Shown here piece by piece: positions 40,474-49,700 of a stretch of 64,000 nucleotides of DNA; positions within the stretch are counted from its first letter, which is position 1; every line of letters begins with the position of its first letter. The DNA is from Nitrospirota bacterium. GTDB lineage: Bacteria; Nitrospirota; Nitrospiria; Nitrospirales; Nitrospiraceae. Below the pieces are notes generated by a model that made no database searches, was not told the DNA's origin, and saw only the letters and a list, made by a program, of their open reading frames with translations. Where the stretch lies: the NCBI GenBank assembly GCA_016219645.1, contig JACRLR010000018.1:1-64000 (forward strand). Reading direction: 5' to 3'. Both the position numbers and the translations under genes were made by a program.

Positions 40474-41094
40474 ATGACCATGCCATACCGATTCACAGAT
40501 GAAGAAGCGGCCTTGATGGCCGATCAGCACTTCTTTTGCGCCAAGGCGCAGATCATGGCCAAGGTGCGAGACATGCTCGATGCCACCCATGCGGCGTTGA
40601 AAGAAGAGGTGGACGTGGCCTCGCTCGTGACCCCGCCGGATTTTGATCCTATCAGCTGCCAGTTTGTCAAAGGCGAGCATCTCGAATTGTTTCCCTATCA
40701 ATATCTGGATTTTCCGAAACACTTTCACGATTCGAATGCGTTTACTTTCCGTACGCTGTTCTGGTGGGGCTACCATGTGGCCTGCGCGCTTCTGCTCGAA
40801 GGCGCGGGGATCAAACAATACAAAAAGCACATCGTGGATCGCTTCCACCAATTGGCAGGAAGGGATCTGGAATTGTCACTGGCTCCCACGCTCTGGGAGT
40901 GGAAGCGGGGCGAAGGCTATACGCTGCCGATCACCCATGATCGCAAGGCGCAGATTGCTGCTGTCCTGGCTGAGCGGTCTTTTGTGAAGATTGTCCGCTT
41001 CCTTCCGTGTACCGACCCGAGGATTCGATCTGGGGAAGTACCGGCATTCAGCCGCGAGACGTTTCGCGCACTTCTCCCCGTCGTGACCAGCTAG
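40474..41094 (+). CDS. Hypothetical soluble protein (206 aa)
   Basis: It starts at ATG 40474 (ATG 40480 is also possible). The product is globular, with a helical N-terminus ('ALMADQHFFCAKAQIMAKV') and an aromatic-rich middle ('YQYLDFPKHFHDSNAFTFRTLFWW'). No known motif or catalytic signature stands out. It may be cotranscribed with the CxxC protein upstream. I do not recognise the family. Confidence 0.65.
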   Translation: MTMPYRFTDEEAALMADQHFFCAKAQIMAKVRDMLDATHAALKEEVDVASLVTPPDFDPISCQFVKGEHLELFPYQYLDFPKHFHDSNAFTFRTLFWWGYHVACALLLEGAGIKQYKKHIVDRFHQLAGRDLELSLAPTLWEWKRGEGYTLPITHDRKAQIAAVLAERSFVKIVRFLPCTDPRIRSGEVPAFSRETFRALLPVVTS

Positions 41095-41099
41095 AAAGT

Positions 41100-41230
41100 G
41101 GCAGCATCGGAAGAAGGTTGAGGTCGAGGTTAAGGTTAAGTGTCGATCAGGACCCCCTTTGCTCAGCCTCAACCTTAGCCTTAACCTTCCAAAGCCCTGG
41201 CGGGCTTTTTCAGCGGCCTGCCCCTCGGTA
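41100..41230. repeat. GGTTAA-word fold-back and a stub of the 125-bp palindrome
   Basis: GAAGGTTGAGGTCGAGGTTA on the left pairs with TAGCCTTAACCTTCC on the right (about 41116-41191). Next to it, GGCGGGCTTTTTCAGCGGCC (about 41200-41219) matches one arm of the 125-bp palindrome, alone. Confidence 0.7.
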
Positions 41231-41307
41231 TTTGTCTCTGATCGGTGACTTGGGTACACTGGGCCTGTTTCGACGGCAAGGCGACCAATGGCAAGGAGGA
41301 TGGCATC

Positions 41308-41964
41308 GTGAAACAGACAAGAGAACGACTGGGCCTCGGTATCGTGCTAGTGGCTGGTCTCTTGATGGGAGCGGGCTGCGGGGGTACCGGGAAGACCTTC
41401 TATCTCGATCTTCAGCAGAAACAAGCGGTGGCGCAATATCAGGAGCCGGAACCGGTAAGCGTCGTCATCGAACCATTTGAAGATCGTCGACTGGAGAACA
41501 ATTGGCTTGGTGTGCGAACCCATGTGTGGGGCGGGGTCACCTACTTCAACGTGGTGGGAGAGAGGCCGGGGGGCGTGGTCGCCCAGGCTCTCGCGGATCG
41601 CCTGAAGACGCGCGGCTGGAAGGGCCGCCCTTGGATGGTGCGAATGGCTTCCGGCGGGGCTCCGTCGAGTCTGAACGATACGGATATCGTGATCAGCGGG
41701 CAGTTGCTCGAATTTTCAGCCGGCGCCAAGAGTCGATTCTTTTCGACGGTGGTGAACACGAGCAGCAAGATGGTGATCACTGCGAGGAATCTTGGAGATC
41801 AGAGCACGACGATCAGAACGGTTGAGGGGGCAGAGCGCGATACCGTGTTTTGGTTTAACGAAGCCGACGTGCAACAGTTACTGGCGTCAACTCTGAAAGA
41901 CTGCATCGATCGGTATATTGACGATACCACGATCGATCAGAAAGCTCTTCGTCCGACACGTTGA
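41308..41964 (+). CDS. Lipoprotein, YajG-like or tri-partite accessory type
   Basis: 218 residues from GTG 41308, preceded by AAGGAGGA at good spacing. Lipobox 'LLMGAGC' gives a lipid-anchored protein. The body has alternating beta/alpha structure ('VSVVIEPFEDRR', 'VVAQALADRLKTRGWK', 'DTDIVISGQLLEFSA', 'LASTLKDCIDRYI'), a pattern shared with YajG- or LpoB-like periplasmic lipoproteins. The specific family is uncertain. Confidence 0.7.
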   Translation: MKQTRERLGLGIVLVAGLLMGAGCGGTGKTFYLDLQQKQAVAQYQEPEPVSVVIEPFEDRRLENNWLGVRTHVWGGVTYFNVVGERPGGVVAQALADRLKTRGWKGRPWMVRMASGGAPSSLNDTDIVISGQLLEFSAGAKSRFFSTVVNTSSKMVITARNLGDQSTTIRTVEGAERDTVFWFNEADVQQLLASTLKDCIDRYIDDTTIDQKALRPTR

Positions 41965-41990
41965 TGGTCGGAGGGAAGGAATGACCCGCC

Positions 41991-43052
41991 GTGCGTGAAC
42001 GTCGTTGGGAAACGACGACCTCACTGACCTTCAGTCAGGTGCTTACCGTGGGCGAACGTCTGGCTGCCTTGGGATTGAAGCCGGCGGTGCCTGCAAGAGA
42101 CGTGATCTGTTACGTCGAAGAGTGGACGGTCAAGTCTCCAGAGGATTTCGACCAGTTGGACGCCTGGTCCACCGAAGACGTGACCTTGATCCACGTCCGA
42201 GAGGGTTGGCGCGGCGACTTTTTTCTCCTGGTTGGCGCGTACCACACTGTCTACCAGCGCTATCAGGATGTGGGCACCTACTGCTCAATCAGCCATCCCT
42301 GGCATATTCGCGATCCGTTACGACTCCATGATCCCCGCAGCATGCTTTGGCTGGGATTCCGCCACGCCCATTCGTTTATCCGCATACGGCTCCACACGAA
42401 AGATGTCATCACTCCGGGCGAGACGCGCGGCGATGACGAGCGGGTACAGTGGTTGGAGGAACGGCGCACGGCCTTTCTCGAAGCCATCACGCTATTAGAG
42501 CTTCCGGTCGAGACTTTGGTGGAAAAACAGCAACTGGTGATGCGTCCGGTCGATCCTTCCGTACCCTTCTTTTGCTCCTGGCCCGACGCCTTTGGGCCCT
42601 GCCAGTTTGAGTACAACACGGCAGACGCCTATGAGTTCCTGGTGCCGGCCAGTAAGTTGGCCGCGACGTCTGTGCCGGAACCAGTAGGTGTCCGGGCCTA
42701 TCTGACGGGCTTTTCAGAGGACGCGCTCGTCGACTTTCTGAAGATTGACCCCCCTGCCCGGTCTGTTTATCGCTGCTCCGTGCATTGCCCGCTCGACGAT
42801 TTGCCCGAGATTCGATCTGTGATTGAGCCAGACGGCCGCCTCTACACCACGCTCTGTGAATTCCAAACTCAGGAACTGCTTCCCGACGGCAGAGATGCTT
42901 CGGCTATCATCGGCGTGGTGGGCTCACGTGCGGGCTTTGGCATCGAGGTTCGTTTAAACAAGGCGCCGCTGAGCGAAGAGATGATGATCGGTTGGCTGGA
43001 GCAGCTCATCGCTCATCCAGTGGTGTATGCGCCTCTCCCCCCCTTCGTGTGA
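41991..43052 (+). CDS. Hypothetical protein (353 aa)
   Basis: It starts at GTG 41991 and is cytoplasmic by sequence (no signal or membrane segment). It contains several His/Cys residues ('YCSISHPWHIRDPLRLHDPRS', 'CSVHCPLDDLPEIRS') and no motif I recognise. It lies 27 bp downstream of the lipoprotein gene and may be cotranscribed. Function unknown. Confidence 0.65.
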   Translation: MRERRWETTTSLTFSQVLTVGERLAALGLKPAVPARDVICYVEEWTVKSPEDFDQLDAWSTEDVTLIHVREGWRGDFFLLVGAYHTVYQRYQDVGTYCSISHPWHIRDPLRLHDPRSMLWLGFRHAHSFIRIRLHTKDVITPGETRGDDERVQWLEERRTAFLEAITLLELPVETLVEKQQLVMRPVDPSVPFFCSWPDAFGPCQFEYNTADAYEFLVPASKLAATSVPEPVGVRAYLTGFSEDALVDFLKIDPPARSVYRCSVHCPLDDLPEIRSVIEPDGRLYTTLCEFQTQELLPDGRDASAIIGVVGSRAGFGIEVRLNKAPLSEEMMIGWLEQLIAHPVVYAPLPPFV

Positions 43053-43084
43053 CGGACGGCTGAGAATGATCCCCGGTATTCAGC

Positions 43085-43165
43085 TCAGGTTAAGGTCAAC
43101 GCTGAGGCTAAGTTGAAATCGCCGATGCTCTCGCTCAACGTTGACCTTGCTCTCTGCAGGGATTC
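43085..43165. repeat. GGTTAA/GGTCAA-word fold-back
   Basis: CAGGTTAAGGTCAACGCTGA on the left is mirrored by CTCAACGTTGACCTTGC on the right. The gap 43053-43226 holds nothing else recognisable. Confidence 0.6.
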
Positions 43166-43226
43166 AGCCTTCTCGTGAATCCAATTTTTCGTTGATGAAT
43201 TCGGTCGAATTGCACAGAGTGGGAGC

Positions 43227-44336
43227 ATGAGCCCACTGTCCAGAGTGCAATCGTTCCTCGCGAAGCCCTTCATGCCGGCGTTGTTCTTTTTTTCAGGTGT
43301 CGGCTATGACACTTTAACCCTGACCCGCATCGATAGGCTCCAAGACAATCTCTTGCTGCTGCTCTATCTGGTACTGTTGGGTCTGCTCATTGTGCTGACA
43401 GGGCGGTTGGGCATTGAGCCGTTGCCGGGTCGGGAACAGTTAACCTCGCTCACACCCTTTACCAGCTGGGTGCTGCGGATGAGGCCCTACTTTCCAATGG
43501 CCGTGCAATTCCTCTTGGGCGGCCTCTTCAGCGCCTATGCCGTGTTCTACTCCCGCAGCGCAACACTCACGAGCACGGGGATTTTCTTTGCCCTGCTAGT
43601 CGCGCTGTTGGTCGGCAATGAATTTCTGCGCGATCGGCTTTCCAGTCTGCGTCTTTTAGTGAGTCTCTACGCGGTAGTCTGCTTCGCCTTTTTCACATTC
43701 TTTCTGCCGGTTATGACCGGTTTCATGAATGTTGCGATCTTTCTGGTTGGGGCGGGGCTCAGCGTTGCCGTGACCCTTCGGGTTGTCCAACTGATTTACC
43801 GAAACAACCCGGACCGCTCAAAGCGCGAGGCAATCGGAGTGACGGCTCCTGCCTGCGCCCTTATCGGCCTCCTCGTCTGCTTCTATTTTCTCAACTGGAT
43901 CCCACCTGTGCCGCTCGCGTTGAAATTCGGCGGTATTTATCATGAGGTGAAGAAGACCGGCGACCAGTTCGAACTGACGTTTGATAAGAAGTGGTATCAA
44001 ATTTGGAAACGGTCTGACGATACCTTTCCGGCCAACGAGCCCATCTACTGCTTCACCGCGGTCTTTGCCCCTGTTGCTCTGAATACCACGGTCTACCATC
44101 ACTGGTACTTTCGCCCCAATGATAATACGCCCTTCACACACGCAGACAAAATCCCACTCAAGATTTCCGGCGGGCGCGAAGGTGGCTATAGGGCCTATAC
44201 GTTCAAGCAACGACTCGATCCCGGCGACTGGCGCGTGGACGTTGAAGCTGAAGACGGACGCATCATCGGGCGTGTCTCAGTCAAGGTTGAAGATCAAGGA
44301 GCGGCACAACCGGCGTTGAGGGCATTCTCGTACTGA
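43227..44336 (+). CDS. Polytopic membrane protein with a C-terminal DUF2914 domain
   Basis: The 369 residues comprise about seven transmembrane segments (to residue 230) followed by a beta-rich soluble domain (about 260-360: 'NEPIYCFTAVFAPVALNTTVYHHWYF', 'GGYRAYTFKQRLDPGDWRVDVEAEDGRIIGRVSV'), the DUF2914 pattern. The soluble domain should face the periplasm and bind an unknown partner. The function of the family is not established. Confidence 0.78.
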   Translation: MSPLSRVQSFLAKPFMPALFFFSGVGYDTLTLTRIDRLQDNLLLLLYLVLLGLLIVLTGRLGIEPLPGREQLTSLTPFTSWVLRMRPYFPMAVQFLLGGLFSAYAVFYSRSATLTSTGIFFALLVALLVGNEFLRDRLSSLRLLVSLYAVVCFAFFTFFLPVMTGFMNVAIFLVGAGLSVAVTLRVVQLIYRNNPDRSKREAIGVTAPACALIGLLVCFYFLNWIPPVPLALKFGGIYHEVKKTGDQFELTFDKKWYQIWKRSDDTFPANEPIYCFTAVFAPVALNTTVYHHWYFRPNDNTPFTHADKIPLKISGGREGGYRAYTFKQRLDPGDWRVDVEAEDGRIIGRVSVKVEDQGAAQPALRAFSY

Positions 44337-44471
44337 GTCCATACATAACAGGCATCAGCCTGCAAGTGGTCTACCGGGATAAGGGTATTCCGGATTTGAC
44401 CCTATCTGACGGGCATCGGCTGTCGAGATCTGGTTGCGAGGGCTTGTTTAAGAGCGTAAAGTCCACGGGCC

Positions 44472-44834
44472 ATGAGCATACGGACCCTCGCCCCTTGCCC
44501 CGCCAGTCCTAACTGCGTCTCGACGCAAGCGCAGGACGAGGGCCATGCCATTCTGCCGATTCGTTACCGCAAGTCTCGGGTTGAGGCCAAGGAGGGGTTG
44601 AAGGAATTTATCCGGGCTTTGCCCCGTACCAGACTCGTCGAGGAAGACGAGTCCTACCTGCATTACGAGTTCACCAGCCTGCTGCTCCGGTTCGTGGACG
44701 ATGTGGAGTTTGTCTTCGACGACGAAGCGAAGACAATTCACTTTCGTTCTGCTTCACGGACCGGCTATGGCGATTTGGGCGTCAATCGCGCCCGCATGGA
44801 ACAGGTACGCGCCCTTGCGGGAGAAAAGCTGTAG
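44472..44834 (+). CDS. DUF1499-family protein
   Basis: The 120 residues show the family hallmarks: 'CPASPNCVSTQA' at the N-terminus, a central 'YLHYEFTSLLLRFVDDVEFVFDD' and the C-terminal 'FRSASRTGYGDLGVNRARMEQVR'. Function unknown; relatives are small periplasmic or cytoplasmic proteins. It is complete, with start ATG 44472. The 135-bp gap before it shows nothing notable. Confidence 0.85.
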   Translation: MSIRTLAPCPASPNCVSTQAQDEGHAILPIRYRKSRVEAKEGLKEFIRALPRTRLVEEDESYLHYEFTSLLLRFVDDVEFVFDDEAKTIHFRSASRTGYGDLGVNRARMEQVRALAGEKL

Positions 44835-44902
44835 TATCTTTCAGTATTTTTCTTTGGAGAGGGTTGGGCTGTTGGTATGATTCTCCGAAGTAGGAGGGGC
44901 GC

Positions 44903-45226
44903 ATGGGGTTCAAGCGAAAAGCATCACGCGTCGAGACCGGCCGGGATGGCCGGCTGCAGCGAGGATCACTCTCAGCGCCCTGTAAGGTATTGGATGTCAG
45001 CGAGACTGGTGTCCGGATTGAGAGCCGTTTGTTTGTGAAGACCGGTGATGCGCTTCAACTTGTCATCGAGCTTGAGAGGGGGAGAACGTTGACTTGTGGC
45101 TTGCAGGTTGTCCATGTGCGCACCCCTAAGTTCGGCACAAAGATCGTCTCGATCAGTCCAGAGGACAACGAGCGACTGGCCCATATCCTCGACGACAATG
45201 TGCAGACCAGTTTTTCTCGCCGGTAA
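44903..45226 (+). CDS. PilZ-domain protein
   Basis: The 107 residues contain both c-di-GMP-binding signatures: RKASR (RxxxR) near 5-9 and 'DVSETG' (DxSxxG) near 32-37, followed by a PilZ-like beta-barrel. It is a single-domain effector likely to respond to cyclic di-GMP. The ATG has a nearby GGAGGG. Four more PilZ genes lie at 52.0-53.7 kb. Confidence 0.82.
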   Translation: MGFKRKASRVETGRDGRLQRGSLSAPCKVLDVSETGVRIESRLFVKTGDALQLVIELERGRTLTCGLQVVHVRTPKFGTKIVSISPEDNERLAHILDDNVQTSFSRR

Positions 45227-45231
45227 TCGGC

Positions 45232-45343
45232 CTTGTTCATTTAGTCTCTCAAGTCTATCCGGTCTATCTTGTCTGTCTGGTTCATCTGGTTAGGTTTGTT
45301 CAACCAAATAGACGAGACAGACCGAATAGACCAGATAGACCAA
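45232..45343. repeat. T/C-pentamer hairpin, copy K
   Basis: CTATCCGGTCTATCTTGTC-type left arm and AGACCGAATAGACCAGATAG-type right arm. It lies between convergent genes and touches the end of the small zinc-ribbon gene. Confidence 0.87.
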
Positions 45344-45344
45344 G

Positions 45345-45551
45345 TCAGTGCGCGGGGCTGGGTGGTTTCGGGCCGAGCCTGGTTGTGTGTTGGAAGACGC
45401 ACTTCGGGCAGGTGTAGTGGACGAACTGCTTGCCGCCGACCAGGCGCTTTTTCATCGGGAGTCGGCACCAGGTGCAGAGGCGATCTGGGAGGTCGGCTGG
45501 GAGCGGAGGCTGGTTCGGTGTTGGGGAAGTGACATTGGTCATATGCGGCAT
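45345..45551 (-). CDS. Small zinc-ribbon protein (68 aa)
   Basis: Two Cys pairs, 'LCTWC' and 'TCPKC', separated by about 20 residues make a plausible four-Cys zinc ribbon ('KKRLVGGKQFVHYTCPKC'). The N-terminal 20 residues are Pro-rich. Small size and lack of a recognised family keep the call tentative, but the motif argues for a real gene. Confidence 0.55.
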   Translation of the reverse strand: MPHMTNVTSPTPNQPPLPADLPDRLCTWCRLPMKKRLVGGKQFVHYTCPKCVFQHTTRLGPKPPSPAH

Positions 45552-45721
45552 TCTCTCCGACCGCCGAGAACCTTGTCAATCGATCGAGTGACATCCGACC
45601 GCTTCGGTGCGAAAAAAAAGTTTCTCCATCCTCTCTCATGTGAAAAGTTTCGTGGTATAGTCCGGACTACTAGTCGACCGTCACAGCTTTTTCACCCTCC
45701 AACAGAAAGGTGTCAGCCTTT

Positions 45722-46162
45722 ATGAGTAGCTCGACTGATTCCGAGTCCGCAATCTTTCCATCTGAGTCCCCGGTAGCCGCTTCCCTCGCACCCCAGGAGA
45801 TGGTGGGTGAGGGGAAGGCATGGGGACTCTGCACCGCAGTTGACCTTCAAGAGTGTCACCCCGACCTGATCCGCAATGCCGACCATATCCGTCGCTATGT
45901 CGTCGAACTGTGCGAGCTCATCGACATGAAGCGTTTTGGCGAGTGCCAGGTCGTCGATTTCGGCTCAGGCCGCGTGGCCGGCTATTCCATGGTGCAGCTG
46001 ATCTCGACGTCGTTGATCAGCGGCCATTTCGCGAATGATACGAACAACGCCTACCTCGACATTTTCAGCTGCAAGGGTTATGACCCTGCCGTCGTCGAGG
46101 CGTTCTCCAAGGAATTTTTTGGCGCCCGTCGCAGCGCCGCGACCGTTACGCTTCGTTACTAG
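45722..46162 (+). CDS. Divergent S-adenosylmethionine-decarboxylase-like protein
   Basis: 146 residues from ATG 45722. After an N-terminal tail of about 35 residues, the chain aligns with bacterial AdoMet decarboxylase (SpeH/SpeD class). The catalytic Ser/His/Cys of the Thermotoga enzyme (S63, H68, C83) match a Ser-x4-His in 'STSLISGHF' and a Cys 15 residues later in 'YLDIFSCK', with identical spacing. The canonical ESH self-cleavage motif reads TSL instead. It could be a pyruvoyl-dependent decarboxylase with altered substrate, or a non-processing relative. The SCP2 gene follows about 70 bp later. Confidence 0.65.
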   Translation: MSSSTDSESAIFPSESPVAASLAPQEMVGEGKAWGLCTAVDLQECHPDLIRNADHIRRYVVELCELIDMKRFGECQVVDFGSGRVAGYSMVQLISTSLISGHFANDTNNAYLDIFSCKGYDPAVVEAFSKEFFGARRSAATVTLRY

Positions 46163-46231
46163 GAATGGACCGGGGGCCGCGGCAGTGCGGCTCCCGGCGC
46201 CGATCCGAGATACACGACCTTTCCGAGAACG

Positions 46232-46564
46232 ATGAATCCCACCACTGTCAAAGAGATTTTCGAACGTCTTCCAGGCCAGCTCGATTCAGATGCCGCCGAG
46301 GATCTTGACGCGGTCTACCAGTTCGATCTGAGCGGCGCGCAGGGCGGGCAATACATTCTCACGATCCGGGAGGGAGCCTGTCAGGTCGCGGAAGGGATCC
46401 ATGTGGACCCGCACGTCGTGTTCTCGATGGCTGGAGAGGACTGCATCAAGGTTCTGAACGGCCAGTTGAGCGGGACAGCCGCAGCGATGTCGGGCCGGCT
46501 CAAGATCAGCGGGGATATTGGCCTGGCGATGCAACTGAAGGCACTCTTTCCAACCCTCGGATAA
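46232..46564 (+). CDS. SCP2 sterol-binding-domain protein
   Basis: The 110 residues have the SCP2 fold pattern: 'VKEIFERLPGQLDSDAAEDLDAVYQFDLSG', 'VDPHVVFSMAGEDCIKVLNGQLSGTAAAMSGRLKISGDIGLAMQL'. It is a single cytoplasmic domain expected to bind a lipid or hydrophobic ligand. It may be cotranscribed with the AdoMet-decarboxylase-like gene. Confidence 0.85.
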   Translation: MNPTTVKEIFERLPGQLDSDAAEDLDAVYQFDLSGAQGGQYILTIREGACQVAEGIHVDPHVVFSMAGEDCIKVLNGQLSGTAAAMSGRLKISGDIGLAMQLKALFPTLG

Positions 46565-46587
46565 GCAACCAGCTTCGCGCACTAAAA

Positions 46588-46695
46588 CGCGGTCTATCTG
46601 GTCTATTCAGTCTGTCTCGTCTGTTTGGCGGAACAAAACTAACCAGATAAACCAGACAGACTAGATAGACCAGATGAACCAGACAGACCATCTGA
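46588..46695. repeat. T/C-pentamer hairpin, copy L
   Basis: Left arm CGGTCTATCTGGTCTATTC..., right arm ...AGATAGACCAGATGAACC plus an extra pentamer run. It separates the SCP2 gene from the convergent efflux operon. Confidence 0.87.
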
Positions 46696-46712
46696 CTGGT
46701 TGAGCGTTCTGC

Positions 46713-49700
46713 CTATCGGCCAGCCGGCACCTGTCCCGGCTCTGGCGGTATCCAGTCGGCATCTTCCGGGGGGTTGTCTCTATGCCGCGGGAACCATTCC
46801 TCCAAGATCACATAGACCGTGGGGATCAGGAAGAGTGTGAGGATCGTGGAGACACTGAGTCCTCCGACGACTGCGCGCGCCAAGGGAGCGTTCGTCTCAC
46901 CGCCGGTCCCCCATCCGATGGCCATGGGAAGCAGTCCAAGGACGGTGGCAAGGGAAGTCATCAGAATGGGCCGGAGCCTAGTCCGGGCAGCGGCGACTGC
47001 CGCGTCGTGTAGCTCCTGTCCCCGCCTCCGCAGCACGTTTGTATAATCCACCAGCAGGACGCCGTTTGAGACGACGATGCCCAGCATCATGATGATGCCC
47101 ATCATCGAAGTGGTGGAGAGGGTTGTCTCGGTCAGAAAAAGGATCAGGATCACTCCGGGGAAACCCATCGGAACCGAAAACATGATCACGAAGGGGTCGA
47201 TCAACGACTTGAACTGAGCGGCCATCACCATATACACAAGGGCCAGGGCCAGGACCGATGCAAACAGCAAGCCTTCAAACGTTTCTCTCTGCTGCTGGAT
47301 CTGGCCGGCCAACCGGATGTTGAAGCCCGTGGGCAGCTGGATCTTGGCCAGGGCCTCCTCCAGGTCGGTGGCGATGGCACCGAGGTCCCGGTCCACGGGG
47401 TTAGCGGTTAGATGGATCACCCGCTGAAAGTACTTGCGGTCGATCTTCACCGGGCCGGCATTGAGCTTGAGCGAGGCGACGTTTTTGAGAAGGATCGGTT
47501 CTCCGGTTCGTGAGGTCAACACGATATTTTCGATTGCCGTCAGATCCTTTCGATGCTCCTCCGCGAGCCAGGCGCTGATGTAGTACTCGTTCCCGTTTTG
47601 GGGGTCGGTGTAGATGATGGGGTCGGTTTGGCCGTTGCCATTGAGTGAGAAGAGGACGGCGGTGGCGACGTCTGTTTCACTGATACCGAGGAGAGCAGCC
47701 TTCTCACGGTCCACCACCACGTTGACCTCGGGATAATTCTCCTCGCGGCTGACTTCGATGTCGGCGAGACCCGGTGTTTGCTGCATGACACTTTCGACCT
47801 GCCGGATGACCTCCCGCGCTTTCTCGAAATCGTACCCATAAATTTCGACGTCGACAGACTTCTGCGATCCAAAACTGGTGATCCGCTTGATGAGCCCGCC
47901 CGGGTCAAAAAACATCGCGACACCCGGAAAGAGTGCTAATACCTTGGGCCTCACGTCGTTCATAATTTGCACCTGGCTTCGCTTCCGTTTGTCCGGCGTG
48001 ACGAGATGGACGGAGATGCCCGACGTATGGGGCCCGGTGTTCGGATTGAACAGGGAGGACCGGCCCTGGGCCAACACGCCGGTACTGGAGACGATGGTTT
48101 CCAGCTCCTCGGCAGGAATATGTGCCCGCAGCACCCGTTCGACCTCGGCCACCTGCTGCTCGGTTTTTTCCACTCGTTGACCGACCGGTCCGCGCAGTAT
48201 GATCCGGAACTGACTTTCATCCGACACTGGCAAAAATTCCGTCCCGATCTTAGGCACCAGCGCGAGCGAGGAGGCGAAGAGGAGCAGGACGCTAGTGATG
48301 AAGAGCCGGCGGTGCGCCAAGACCCAGCGGAGTGATTCGTCGTAACTTCTGTCCAGGGACTCGTAGCGTTCGCGGCTCCAGTCGAACAGGCGGATGAACC
48401 ATGGCGGCATCGACCGGTGAGAATCCTGTTCCGGCTTCAGGAATTTGTAGCAGAGTGCCGGGGTCACCGTGCGGGACACGAAGAAGGAAGTAAACAGTGA
48501 AATCGCGATCGTGATGGTCAAGGGAATCAGGAGCAGGCGGGCAATTCCCGCGACGAAGAAAATCGGGAGAAAGACGACGACCGTGGTGACTGTCGAAGCG
48601 AAAATAGGCATGGCCACCTCGCGGGCCGCTTCCAGGATCGCGTCCCAGCGGCGACGCGTGGTATTCAAATGGCGTTGAATGTTTTCGAGTTCCACGATGG
48701 AATCGTCGACGAGTCGGCCGATCCCGAGGGCCAGGCCTCCCAGGGTGAACACGTTCAGGGTTTGTCCTGAGAAGTACAGCACGATGAAGGTCACCATGAT
48801 CGAGAGGGGAATGGCGACTGAGATGATCAGCGTGCTCGTAAGACTACGGAGGAAGATCAGGATGACTAATGCGGCCAGCAGCGATCCGTGCAGCGCCTGT
48901 TCGGCGAGGTTTCTGATCGACTGGCGGATATAGACCGATTGGTCGAAGGAGATGCCGACCTTCACACCTGGCGGAATGCCGACCATCTTCGGCAGGGCGG
49001 CACGCAGCGCATCCACCACCGCCACGGTGTTGGCGATGGGCTGTTTGTTCACCCGCAGATACACGGCCCTGGCCCCGTCCGTCCTCACGATGTTGGTCTG
49101 AATGTCCGACGAATCGGTCACGGTCCCGACATCCCGCACTCGCACGGGGCTGCCTTGCTGGTTGACCTTTACGATCACATCCTGGATCGGATCGACGGTA
49201 CGGAACTGATTATTGGTGAAGACGTTGTAGTCCAAATTGCCGGCTTTGATGTCGCCCGAGGGGAGAATGAGGTTGGCGGCCTTTACAGATTTGACGACAT
49301 CAAGGATTGAAAGGCTCCTGGCGTTCAACAGCGCCGGGTCGAGGTTGATGTTGATTTGACGGATCTTCCCGCCTTCCACGGTGGCAGCGGCGACGTTGGC
49401 AATCTGTTCGATCTGCGGTGCAATTGTATTATAGGCCAGGTCGTACAGGGCCCGTTCGTCGAGATCGTCGCTCGAGACCGTCACGAGGGAGACGGGGATA
49501 TTCGAGACATCGAACTTGACGATGAAAGGTTGCAGAATGCCTGGCGGGAGGCTGTTAAGAATTTGGGTGACTCGCTGCATCACCTCCATCTGGCCGGCGT
49601 TAATGTCCGTGCCCCAGTTGAACCAGATCTGCACCGCACCGATGCCCTGCTTGGCGAACGACTCGACATGTTCGACGTTCGACGCGGAACTGACGGCTTT

